From: Deltaproteobacteria bacterium
GTDB lineage: Bacteria; SZUA-79; Acidulodesulfobacterales; Acidulodesulfobacteraceae
Reading direction: 5' to 3'
Assembly (NCBI GenBank): GCA_023381755.1
Contig: JAMCUF010000005.1
Coordinates: forward strand, 1-42,969
Length of the DNA stretch: 42,969 nt
Both the position numbers and the translations under genes were made by a program. This document shows positions 28,192-35,545 of this stretch, in pieces. The notes under the pieces are model-generated. The model worked only from the letters and a program-made list of their open reading frames with translations, made no database searches and had not been told where the DNA came from. The stretch's first letter is position 1; every line of letters starts with the position of its first letter.

Positions 28192-28848
28192 ATGTTAAAA
28201 GCGCCCGTATTTGTCAGCATTCCAGGCATACCCGTGTATTGGACAATGACAATTCTTGTGATGGGTTTAATACTACTGGCGGCATTTCTTGTCGGAAGGA
28301 ATTTAAGGGTTATTCCAAACGGCATCCAGAGTTTTTTTGAATTAATATTTATTATGACCGAGTATTTTCTCAAGGAAATAATCGGTGAAGAAGGAGGTAT
28401 ATATTTACCTTTAATAGCATCCTCTGCCATTTTTATCCTTTTTTCTAATTTAATTGGGAGCATCCCAGGTTTTACCTCTCCGACGGCTACTATCGACACA
28501 ACGGCAACACTGGCGCTAATCGTATTTTTCCTTTCGCATATCGTAGGAATTAAAAAGCATGGGGCAAAATATATAAAAAAATTCCTCGGTCCGCTCATAA
28601 TAATCGCCCCCATAATGATAATCATCGAAATTATGTCCGCTTTATCACGCCCTTTTTCCCACGCATTAAGGCTGTTTGCAAACATTTTTGCGGAAGAGTT
28701 CATGGTGACGGTTCTGCTGTTCTTACTTCCATGGGTAATTCCTGTTATAATGATGTATATGCAGGTTTTTACGGACTTAATGCAGGCGTTTGTATTTTAT
28801 TTACTTGCAATTATTTATATTGCGCTTTCCTTGGAAGAAGAGCATTAA
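28192..28848 (+). CDS. atpB: ATP synthase F0 subunit a
   Basis: This 218-residue integral membrane stator subunit forms the proton half-channels beside the c-ring. The essential arginine is R160 in SHALRLFANIFAEE; most relatives have RLFGN and AGE at this site, so the second and third positions vary here. Five to six helices are visible, and the C-terminal MQAFVFYLLAIIYIALSLEEEH is typical. The spacing to atpE is 59 bases. No gene for subunit b or F1 follows, so those must be elsewhere, as is common in Deltaproteobacteria. Confidence 0.92.
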   Translation: MLKAPVFVSIPGIPVYWTMTILVMGLILLAAFLVGRNLRVIPNGIQSFFELIFIMTEYFLKEIIGEEGGIYLPLIASSAIFILFSNLIGSIPGFTSPTATIDTTATLALIVFFLSHIVGIKKHGAKYIKKFLGPLIIIAPIMIIIEIMSALSRPFSHALRLFANIFAEEFMVTVLLFLLPWVIPVIMMYMQVFTDLMQAFVFYLLAIIYIALSLEEEH

Positions 28849-28907
28849 TATATATTTTAGATAATGGGTTTATTAAAATGAAATAATTATAAAAAACGGG
28901 AGGCTTA

Positions 28908-29306
28908 ATGTTTAAGTATTATTTTTTTATTTTGGCGTTTATTCTAATGTTTTTTGGCGGAGTAAAAGCATTTGCGCAGAAATCTATAATAAATAAAACC
29001 CCCATAGTTCAACATCATATAATAATGACCCATTCCGTTTTGTTTTCGAAAAGTTTATTTTTCGGACTATCGGCGCTTGGCGGGGGTCTTGCCATAGGTC
29101 TGGGGGTTATCGGCGCTGGCGTCGGCATGGGTAATGCCGTAAGGGGGGCATTGGAATCGATGGGAAGAAACCCCGGTATGGAAAAGAAACTGGTAGTCTG
29201 GATGATTACTGGTATGGCTATTATGGAATCGCTGGCTCTTTATGCGCTTTTAATTACCTTTATTCTTTTTTACGCAAATCCGTTTCAGGGAATATTTTCG
29301 AAATAG
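28908..29306 (+). CDS. atpE: ATP synthase F0 subunit c with N-terminal extension
   Basis: The core (about 48-128) is the hairpin rotor subunit: a glycine-rich first helix (GGGLAIGLGVIGAGVGMGNA), the polar loop RNP (87-89) and a second helix with the ion-binding E107 (MAIMESLALY). The Gln of Na+-type c subunits is replaced by M74, so proton coupling is more likely. At 132 residues it is much longer than the usual 80-90. The extra 45 residues begin with a signal-peptide-like helix ending near KAFA-Q. Such extended c subunits are known in some bacteria, where the leader may be cleaved or aid insertion. A GGGAGG ribosome site precedes the ATG. Confidence 0.92.
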   Translation: MFKYYFFILAFILMFFGGVKAFAQKSIINKTPIVQHHIIMTHSVLFSKSLFFGLSALGGGLAIGLGVIGAGVGMGNAVRGALESMGRNPGMEKKLVVWMITGMAIMESLALYALLITFILFYANPFQGIFSK

Positions 29307-29388
29307 CCTGCTTCGTCGCGCACGCAAAGCAAAATATTTTAAATTCAGGGTTAAATATTATTTTGCGGCAGGTTAATGAATAGATTCA

Positions 29389-29434
29389 ATATTGTAACGG
29401 GAGCTATAAAGTATAAATAGCCCCGTTACAATAT
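29389..29434. terminator. Bidirectional terminator between atpE and acetate transporter 2
   Basis: ATATTGTAACGGG (29389-29401) pairs perfectly with CCCGTTACAATAT (29422-29434) over 20 bases. It lies between two convergent genes. A second, imperfect AT-rich stem lies just before it (about 29330-29367). Confidence 0.7.
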
Positions 29435-29461
29435 ATAAAATCATTAAGGCGCGGATGCGGA

Positions 29462-30034
29462 TTATGCCGGAATAACGTTTTTCCCCGCCGCTCCGTTAAC
29501 CAATACGGCTATAGCGGTATAGACTGCGCACAGGCCTGAAAATATGCCGACTATTCCCGCTATGGTCAGAAGACTGGCCAGCGACCCGGTAAAGAGTCCT
29601 ATAGCCTGTATTAAAAGAAAAGCGCCTGTTGTAAAAAGAGCAATCTGCAGCATTACCCATTTTTTTGCCGCATTAGCTCCGATAAACGTTGCAAAAGCAA
29701 AGATAGCCCACATTAAATGAAACCAACCGCTAAACGCGGGCGCAGGTCCGGCTGCGGCTTTTGCAATAACCGTTGAGAAAAAAAAGGTCGAAACACTCAG
29801 GAATAACAAGCCGTACCCCGTAAATGCGGTCCCACCGAAAGCGTTGCCGCGCATAAAATCGTAAACGCCTGCTAAAACCAAGCCTACCCCGCCGGTAAAA
29901 ACAATCTGGCCTAAAGTCATGCTGTTAAAGGGGCCTGCGAATCCGCCGATTATTGTGGCTAAAAGCGTGAGAGACAAACCGTACGCAAATAAACCCAACG
30001 CAGTTGGGTCTGCAACTTTTGTTTCTTCAGACAT
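29462..30034 (-). CDS. Second GPR1/FUN34/YaaH (AceTr) acetate transporter
   Basis: This 190-residue protein has six membrane helices and the family signature region as DPTALGLFAYG (9-19). The first copy at 5140 has NPAPLGL, so the two are clearly diverged paralogues and not a recent duplication. It is monocistronic and convergent with the F0 genes. A strong AAGGAGGG ribosome site precedes the ATG. It probably moves acetate, succinate or a related small acid across the inner membrane. No metabolic gene is next to it that would fix the substrate. Confidence 0.9.
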   Translation of the reverse strand: MSEETKVADPTALGLFAYGLSLTLLATIIGGFAGPFNSMTLGQIVFTGGVGLVLAGVYDFMRGNAFGGTAFTGYGLLFLSVSTFFFSTVIAKAAAGPAPAFSGWFHLMWAIFAFATFIGANAAKKWVMLQIALFTTGAFLLIQAIGLFTGSLASLLTIAGIVGIFSGLCAVYTAIAVLVNGAAGKNVIPA

Positions 30035-30445
30035 AACAACCCTCCTTACTCTTAAAGGTTTAGTTATTAAAATACCTAATTCCCCTAATAATACTAAAAC
30101 TAAAGTTGTTTAAGGTATTAAAAACTGTCATTTCTTTACTGCCCCAATGCTTTATTTATATTTATTTGTAATATTTCTTGAGCCAGTTATAGCACAAAAG
30201 TTACAGTATTTCAAAAACTGATATTTAATATTTTATAAAAAAATCTTTATTTATCGTTTAATTAGGTTATTTCATTATATATAATAACTCAAATGAAATG
30301 TCAATAAAATTTTAATATATGTTTTTAAGATAGCAAAAACGGGATATCAAGACGGCAAAAACTATTTGCATTATAAAATTTTTTATGCTAAGATTAAAAA
30401 CCTTAAATCACCTTTTATGGATATAATTCTGGCAGCATTTATTAT
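30035..30445. other. AT-rich intergenic region
   Basis: This 411-base region lies between the minus-strand acetate transporter and tRNA-Phe. I see no coding frame. ATTTCATT (30269-30276) and AATGAAAT (30292-30299) form an AT-rich inverted repeat. TATAAT at 30422-30427 is a possible -10 for the tRNA, with no convincing -35. The promoter of the acetate transporter must lie near 30060-30120. Confidence 0.5.
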
Positions 30446-30521
<76 letters not shown>

Positions 30522-30880
30522 GTTTAAAATACCCGCGTTTGTTATATTTATTATTAAGTAAGATTACTTAAAAAAAATCAAAATATATTTATTAAATTAT
30601 TTAAATTATTTAAATTGTGCCACTATAAAAAGAGCGGAATTAAACCATCCACATAAAATGCAAAAATAATTAAGGATTTTAAGCCTTATACAATCTGGGC
30701 GGGGTGCCATGTATCTTTAATAATTTGTCAAAAGTCATAAAAAAGGTCTTGATTTCAAATCGCACTTTGTATTAGAATAAAAACTGTTTTAAACCGCATG
30801 TATTGTTAAAATATTAGCAAGCTGAATTTTACGGCGGTTTTTCGTCCTAAAAAAGTAAATAATATAAGGGTTTAATTCCG
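30522..30880. other. Upstream region of the Mo-enzyme operon
   Basis: This is 359 bases without a gene. TTGATT (30749-30754) and TAGAAT (30773-30778) are 18 bases apart and could be the operon promoter. Downstream, AAACCGC (about 30791-30797) and GCGGTTT (about 30834-30840) can pair, with an inner TAAAAT/ATTTTA pairing and a T-run after the second arm. This hairpin would lie in the leader and could be an attenuator. Confidence 0.4.
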
Positions 30881-31732
30881 TTGAATAAAAAGATTGCTTA
30901 TTTCCCGGGCTGTGCGGGGCCTCGCAATGTAAATTTAGAGGCTATATTTAAACTGCTGGACGTAGAGGTGGAGCCTGTTTTGGAGTGGAACTGTTGCGGA
31001 GCACCCCCGGCCTGTTACAAGCCGAGTTTTTTCAATAGAGTGGTAATGCCTCTCAGAAACTTGGGTATTTCCCAGCAAAAAGGCGGTGATTTTTTATATT
31101 CGGGATGTCAGGTTTGCGTTAAACAGATAAACGGCGCCCTTAAAATAGTAAACTCGAATTCCATGTTCGAAAATCAAGCAGAGTACAGTCTTAAGCCTTT
31201 CAATGCAAACCTGAAAAAAATCAAAAGCGGCTCTACAGGCGCTTTCCATCTTATCGACATTATCACTGATCCAGATGTAAACAAAAATCTTTTAAATAAC
31301 GCTACAAGGAGCTTAAAGGGTCACTCAATACTGCTTTATACCGGTTGTTACCATGATAACCGGAGGGTTGGCATTTTAAAAGAAATCTTAAATTCGTTGG
31401 GTGCGGATGTCAATTTATACGGCGAGTGTTGCGGCGGAGAAAAATTACAAAATACCACCCCTGTGCATTCAAAAAGAATTGAAAATATTGATAATGTCGG
31501 CATGTTTTTCAAATTAATCAACCAAAAAGCGGATGAAACCGGTTCCGATTATATAGTCGCAATATGCTCTATGTGCGAAAAAAACATTAAGGACGGTATC
31601 GGATTATCGGATCTAGATATTTTTGCCCCGATAGCCGGGCTTATGGAGTACATAGGATTTTTGTTTGGTTTTCCGGGTTGCGGGGATTTAATAATTAGCA
31701 ATAATAGCGAAACTAAGGAATATTGCTTATAA
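30881..31732 (+). CDS. HdrB-like protein with two CCG domains
   Basis: This 283-residue protein has two cysteine-rich CCG domains of the type in heterodisulfide reductase subunit B, DsrK and related proteins. Domain 1 has C11, C38-C39, C76 and C79. Domain 2 has C156, C183-C184, C229 and C232. In HdrB each such domain holds a non-cubane [4Fe-4S] cluster that acts on disulfides. There is no membrane helix or signal. The start is TTG 30881 with an AAGGG ribosome site. It heads the operon with a molybdopterin oxidoreductase 37 bases later and has no HdrA or HdrC partner, so it probably exchanges electrons with the Mo enzyme or handles a thiol/disulfide substrate. Confidence 0.85.
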   Translation: MNKKIAYFPGCAGPRNVNLEAIFKLLDVEVEPVLEWNCCGAPPACYKPSFFNRVVMPLRNLGISQQKGGDFLYSGCQVCVKQINGALKIVNSNSMFENQAEYSLKPFNANLKKIKSGSTGAFHLIDIITDPDVNKNLLNNATRSLKGHSILLYTGCYHDNRRVGILKEILNSLGADVNLYGECCGGEKLQNTTPVHSKRIENIDNVGMFFKLINQKADETGSDYIVAICSMCEKNIKDGIGLSDLDIFAPIAGLMEYIGFLFGFPGCGDLIISNNSETKEYCL

Positions 31733-31768
31733 AATTTTAAAAAATTCTAAAAAAATGGAGGTAAAAAA

Positions 31769-34312
31769 ATGGATTTTGAGGAATTAAAAAGCGAGAAGTT
31801 TTTGCGGGTAAAGGATAACAGATTAATGAAAATAAAACCCGACCATCGCCCCCAGGAATCATCCAAAGATTATGATACCGTTCGCTATTCCACCTGCACA
31901 AATATGTGCGAGAGCGGCTGTGGACTTAAAATATTTTTAAAAGACGGCAAGATTGTCGATGTAATGGGCGATCCGGAGCATCCGCAAAACAGGGGCGGGC
32001 TTTGTTCCAAGGGTGTTGGTCAGATTCAATGGTGGTACGACCCATTAAGGGTTCATTATCCCATGATGAGAAAATCTTTAACAGGTGATTTTAAGAGAGT
32101 GTCATGGGACGACGCCCTTGATTTTGCCGCCGAAAAATTAATTAAATTATATAATGAATACGGCCCGGAGGCTTTGACAGTTTTTAGGACGGGAAGATCT
32201 TCATTTGGGAATAAAGAAGGCGGTGCAAGGTTTGCAAGAATATTCGGCACTCCAAATGTTTACGGTCAAGGGCCCATTTGCTGCGAAAGCCCAGGTGTAG
32301 CCACGAACTACGTCTTTGGCGCAAAGGGTTTGGGCAGGCTTATGAACCCGTCCCAGGACTGGAAGAATTCCAAATGTATTTTGGTTGTGGGAACGAATAT
32401 GGCGGCACAGGAGACGATAACCATGACCCATCTTTTAGATGCCAAGGATAACGGCGCGTTTTTAATAGGAGTTGACCCGCGTTTTAACGCAACTTTGTCA
32501 AAGTGCGATATTGGAATGAGAATTCGTTCCGGTTCGGATGCAATTTTATTTCTTACAATGGGAAATATTATTATTAAAGAAAAACTTTATGATAAAGAAT
32601 TTGTCGATAAGTGGGTTACGGGTTTCGAAGAGTATGCTAAAGAATGCGCCCAGTGGACGCCGGAGCGCGCCGAAAAGCTCACTTATGTGCCAAAAGAGAT
32701 GATTATAGAAGCCGCAAGAAGATTTGGTTCTGCAAGGCCGGCATCTGTCACAGGCAACTTAGGCACAGCGCAAATCTATAACTCCAACAATGTCAACAGG
32801 TCTATCGCGGCTCTTTTAGTGCTTACAGGTTCTATCGGCGTTAAAGGCGGTGGCTGGAACTGGCTTCATAATTGCCGTCCTCCGTTAAATTATGGAAATG
32901 ACTTAAAGGTTTTGCCGGGATTTAAAAGGCCCCAAATAACCGATAAATTAATATCGTGGGGGGACAGCTCCGTTCCATGTATTATAAACGCGATGATGTA
33001 TGAAAAACCGTATCCGGTTAAGGGTATTATATGGAACGGCGATCACCTGCCGCAATTTCCAAATTCATGGAAAATGGAAGAGGCAATGAAGAAGAATATC
33101 ATTAATATCCACCTTTCCATATACCCGAATCATACGTATATGTTTAGCCATGTTGCATTCCCGATAGCTATTTCCGTTGAAACCGACAGCATCTGCCATC
33201 ACGGAAACAACAGGCTTATTCAGTGGCATAACAAAGTAATACCTTATCAGCACGAACATAGGCCGGATATTGATGTTTTTGACGGCTTGGCAAAAAGACT
33301 TAAGGGACAGATAGGACACTTTAACAAGGTTGAATTTAACCAGTGGGGATATTACGAGGAAGGTCAGGATAAGGGAAGGGTTAACGAAATTAAGATGACC
33401 GATTTCTTTAACGAACAAGAATCTTTGACAAGAGGTATTACCTATGATGTGTTAGACCCTGAGAAAAACCCCAGGGGCGGCCTTATGTGGCCAGTTTCAT
33501 CAAAAAAGGAGGCGGTGTTCCAGGATGACGAAGCCCTCTTAAGAGGAAAATGGATAATGTATAAAGATGGCGAGAACTATCCCGAATCGGATAAAAGATT
33601 TCCAACTCCGTCCGGAAAAATAGAACTTGCTTCCGAGGCACTGGAAAAAATCGGCTGGTATAGCGTTCCAACGCAGGTTGAGGGGTCGGAATCTCCTCTT
33701 GGAAATCTCGAAAGGGCTAAAAAATTCCCGTTAGTCTTAAATACGACCCGTATTGCGCAGTCCTTCCATGAAGGCGGACACTGGTGGCCGTGGAATGACG
33801 AGCTCGAACCTGACAGAAATATAGAAATAAACCCTGAAACTGCCGCCGTTATGGGTATCGAAGACGGGGATATGGTTATTGTGGAAAACGACAGAGGGTG
33901 GGTAGAGGGCCCGGCATGGGTTACGGAAATGGTTCCTGAAGACGGTATATGGGCAAACTTTGGATTTGACAGATATCAGCCGTTTCATCCGTATGAGTCT
34001 ATTAATACCGTTATAGACGATATAATAAAAGACCCTGTTTACGGCCAGATACAATTCAAGGCCATCCTTTGCAGGGTTTATAGAAAGGGCGATCCTAATC
34101 CTGATTTAACGGCCAAGAATGTTCTGGAGTTTTTACAAAAAAAATTCCCGGAGGTTTGGGATCCAAAATACCAGGATAAAAATGTCATCGTTGGAAAATG
34201 GAAGGATCATTGGAAGGAATACCATGAACTCAGTATAGGGTGGAAGAAGCTTGTAAACTTCAAAGAACCGGTCGAATGCACCCCCGATTCCTGCGATATT
34301 CGCAGATACTAA
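31769..34312 (+). CDS. Molybdopterin (Mo/W-bisPGD) oxidoreductase catalytic subunit, cytoplasmic
   Basis: This 847-residue member of the DMSO reductase superfamily has a [4Fe-4S] site at C43, C47, C51 and C79 (C-x3-C-x3-C-x27-C), followed by K81 as in formate dehydrogenase and polysulfide reductase types. The likely metal ligand is C171 or C172 in GPICCESPGVA. Aligned to formate dehydrogenase, C172 is the ligand and the catalytic His is Glu, so it is not an ordinary FDH. No Tat signal is present, so it acts in the cytoplasm. The C-terminal molydopterin dinucleotide-binding domain is complete, then a tail of about 80 residues ends in CTPDSCDIRRY. The ribosome site GGAGG is strong. The substrate is unknown; sulfur or arsenic compounds are only guesses. 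Confidence 0.88.
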   Translation: MDFEELKSEKFLRVKDNRLMKIKPDHRPQESSKDYDTVRYSTCTNMCESGCGLKIFLKDGKIVDVMGDPEHPQNRGGLCSKGVGQIQWWYDPLRVHYPMMRKSLTGDFKRVSWDDALDFAAEKLIKLYNEYGPEALTVFRTGRSSFGNKEGGARFARIFGTPNVYGQGPICCESPGVATNYVFGAKGLGRLMNPSQDWKNSKCILVVGTNMAAQETITMTHLLDAKDNGAFLIGVDPRFNATLSKCDIGMRIRSGSDAILFLTMGNIIIKEKLYDKEFVDKWVTGFEEYAKECAQWTPERAEKLTYVPKEMIIEAARRFGSARPASVTGNLGTAQIYNSNNVNRSIAALLVLTGSIGVKGGGWNWLHNCRPPLNYGNDLKVLPGFKRPQITDKLISWGDSSVPCIINAMMYEKPYPVKGIIWNGDHLPQFPNSWKMEEAMKKNIINIHLSIYPNHTYMFSHVAFPIAISVETDSICHHGNNRLIQWHNKVIPYQHEHRPDIDVFDGLAKRLKGQIGHFNKVEFNQWGYYEEGQDKGRVNEIKMTDFFNEQESLTRGITYDVLDPEKNPRGGLMWPVSSKKEAVFQDDEALLRGKWIMYKDGENYPESDKRFPTPSGKIELASEALEKIGWYSVPTQVEGSESPLGNLERAKKFPLVLNTTRIAQSFHEGGHWWPWNDELEPDRNIEINPETAAVMGIEDGDMVIVENDRGWVEGPAWVTEMVPEDGIWANFGFDRYQPFHPYESINTVIDDIIKDPVYGQIQFKAILCRVYRKGDPNPDLTAKNVLEFLQKKFPEVWDPKYQDKNVIVGKWKDHWKEYHELSIGWKKLVNFKEPVECTPDSCDIRRY

Positions 34313-34338
34313 TGCTTTTAGATAAAATAATGCGGTCC

Positions 34339-34367
34339 GGTTGCGGTAATTAAAGCCTTCCGCAACC
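34339..34367 (+). other. Intercistronic hairpin after the catalytic subunit gene
   Basis: GGTTGCGG (34339-34346) pairs perfectly with CCGCAACC (34360-34367) over a 13-base loop. No T-run follows, so it may stabilise or process the mRNA, or weaken read-through, between the catalytic and Fe-S subunit genes. Confidence 0.5.
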
Positions 34368-34439
34368 AAGTTATTATAATAAATTTAATTATAAAAAATA
34401 ATAAAACAATAATTAAAATTTAAAATTTAGGAGTATAAA

Positions 34440-35093
34440 ATGTCATCAGAATATGGATTTGATAGGTTTCATCTTGGAGAGGAAAGAGCGTCCAGGGTTA
34501 CGCTTCAGTCTTCCACTCCAAAATACTCAATGAAGGTAAACGTAGATAGGTGTATAGGCTGTATGTCTTGCGAAGTATCATGCAAAAAAGAACACAATCT
34601 TCCGGTAGGTCCCCGCAGAATGAGAGTTATTCAGGTTGGTCCTTATTTTGTAAAAAAAGGGCAGTTAAAAACAGTGTACCTGCCTATGAATTGCTTTCAT
34701 TGTGACGATGCTGCCTGCGTAAGAGCCTGCCCGACCGGTTCTATGCAAAAACGAGCCGACGGTATCGTCTTTAATGACCCAAATACATGTATCGGGTGTA
34801 AATCCTGCATTCATGCCTGCCCATTCGGTTCTCCTCAGTTTAATGACGCAACGGGAAAGGTCACAAAATGCGATTATTGCAGACACAGGATAGATGAGGG
34901 GCTTTTGCCGGCCTGTGTTACGCTTTGTTCGACTGATGCGTTATGGTTCGGCAATATAAACAGGATATCGACAATCGATAGGGAAAAAACCGCAAGGAAA
35001 ATGACGGAACATTTTTTTGGGTTTGTTACACCTAATGCGGCAATGGGTACGTCGGATACCCGGGACACGGATAATCCTGTTAAGGTCGGTTAG
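34440..35093 (+). CDS. Four-cluster ferredoxin subunit (DmsB/PsrB/PhsB type)
   Basis: This 217-residue electron-transfer subunit has four [4Fe-4S] sites: CIGCMSCEVSC (from C38), CFHCDDAACVRACP, CIGCKSCIHACP and CDYCRH with CVTLC. It is the usual partner of DMSO-reductase-type Mo subunits. There is no signal sequence, in keeping with the signal-less catalytic subunit. No NrfD-type membrane anchor gene follows, so electrons probably go to or from the HdrB-like protein or another soluble partner instead of directly to quinone. Confidence 0.9.
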   Translation: MSSEYGFDRFHLGEERASRVTLQSSTPKYSMKVNVDRCIGCMSCEVSCKKEHNLPVGPRRMRVIQVGPYFVKKGQLKTVYLPMNCFHCDDAACVRACPTGSMQKRADGIVFNDPNTCIGCKSCIHACPFGSPQFNDATGKVTKCDYCRHRIDEGLLPACVTLCSTDALWFGNINRISTIDREKTARKMTEHFFGFVTPNAAMGTSDTRDTDNPVKVG

Positions 35094-35191
35094 GATTTTC
35101 TATGCGCATGCCACTTAAATTTAAATTTGACCAATATTATAAATTTTTAATTATTAAACCGATTTGAAATTTAAAAGAGGGAGGATTTTAT

Positions 35192-35437
35192 ATGGCAGAT
35201 ATTGGAGCTGTCGGCACCGTCTATAACGCGCCGATAAGGGTCGATTATATTAACGGAGACTTCGATAAAGCGGAAGAAATTTTGCAAAAAGCCAATGTTC
35301 ATATCGTGGGAAGGAATGTGGCAAGCGTGACGCCTTACCACGCCACCATATTCGTTGGGTTGAAAGAGGAAAAAAAGGCTGTCGATTTAATTAAAAAAGC
35401 GGGCATTAAAACTTATGAAGTAGAGCCTTACTTTTAA
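35192..35437 (+). CDS. Small ACT-like protein of the Mo-enzyme operon
   Basis: I do not recognise a named family for this 81-residue protein. The order strand (PIRVDYI), helix (DKAEEILQKAN), strands (HIVGRNVASV and HATIFVGL), helix (EKKAVDLIKKA) and strand (KTYEVEPYF) fits a beta-alpha-beta-beta-alpha-beta ACT or ferredoxin-like fold. It has no cysteines. It has a very strong ribosome site (GAGGGAGG) and is followed directly by a terminator, so it is the last gene of the operon. Its place suggests a regulatory, chaperone or small subunit role for the Mo enzyme, which is inference. Confidence 0.7.
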   Translation: MADIGAVGTVYNAPIRVDYINGDFDKAEEILQKANVHIVGRNVASVTPYHATIFVGLKEEKKAVDLIKKAGIKTYEVEPYF

Positions 35438-35492
35438 ATTAATAAGGTTTTGACTTAAGAATTGCATTTAAGAATCACGCTATTATGATTAT

Positions 35493-35530
35493 GCCGGCAA
35501 ATAATTTGCCGGCTTTTTATTATTTTTATT
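35493..35530 (+). terminator. Strong rho-independent terminator
   Basis: GCCGGCAAA (35493-35501) and TTTGCCGGC (35505-35513) form a 9-pair stem with a 3-base loop, followed by TTTTTATTATTTTTATT. It separates the Mo-enzyme operon from the cofactor operon that starts with moeA. Confidence 0.9.
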
Positions 35531-35545
35531 AATGAAATAAAAATT

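Noticed and set aside
28149-28703. Long open frame antisense to atpB
   Set aside because: It mirrors the conserved atpB coding sequence on the other strand and has no ribosome site or family features of its own.
28908-29306. Na+-coupled ATP synthase
   Set aside because: The Gln of the Na+ site is Met (M74), so the ligand set is incomplete; proton coupling is more likely.
31769-34312. Catalytic subunit as a formate dehydrogenase
   Set aside because: The catalytic His is replaced by Glu and the gene context lacks FDH partners such as FdhD or a hydrogenase.
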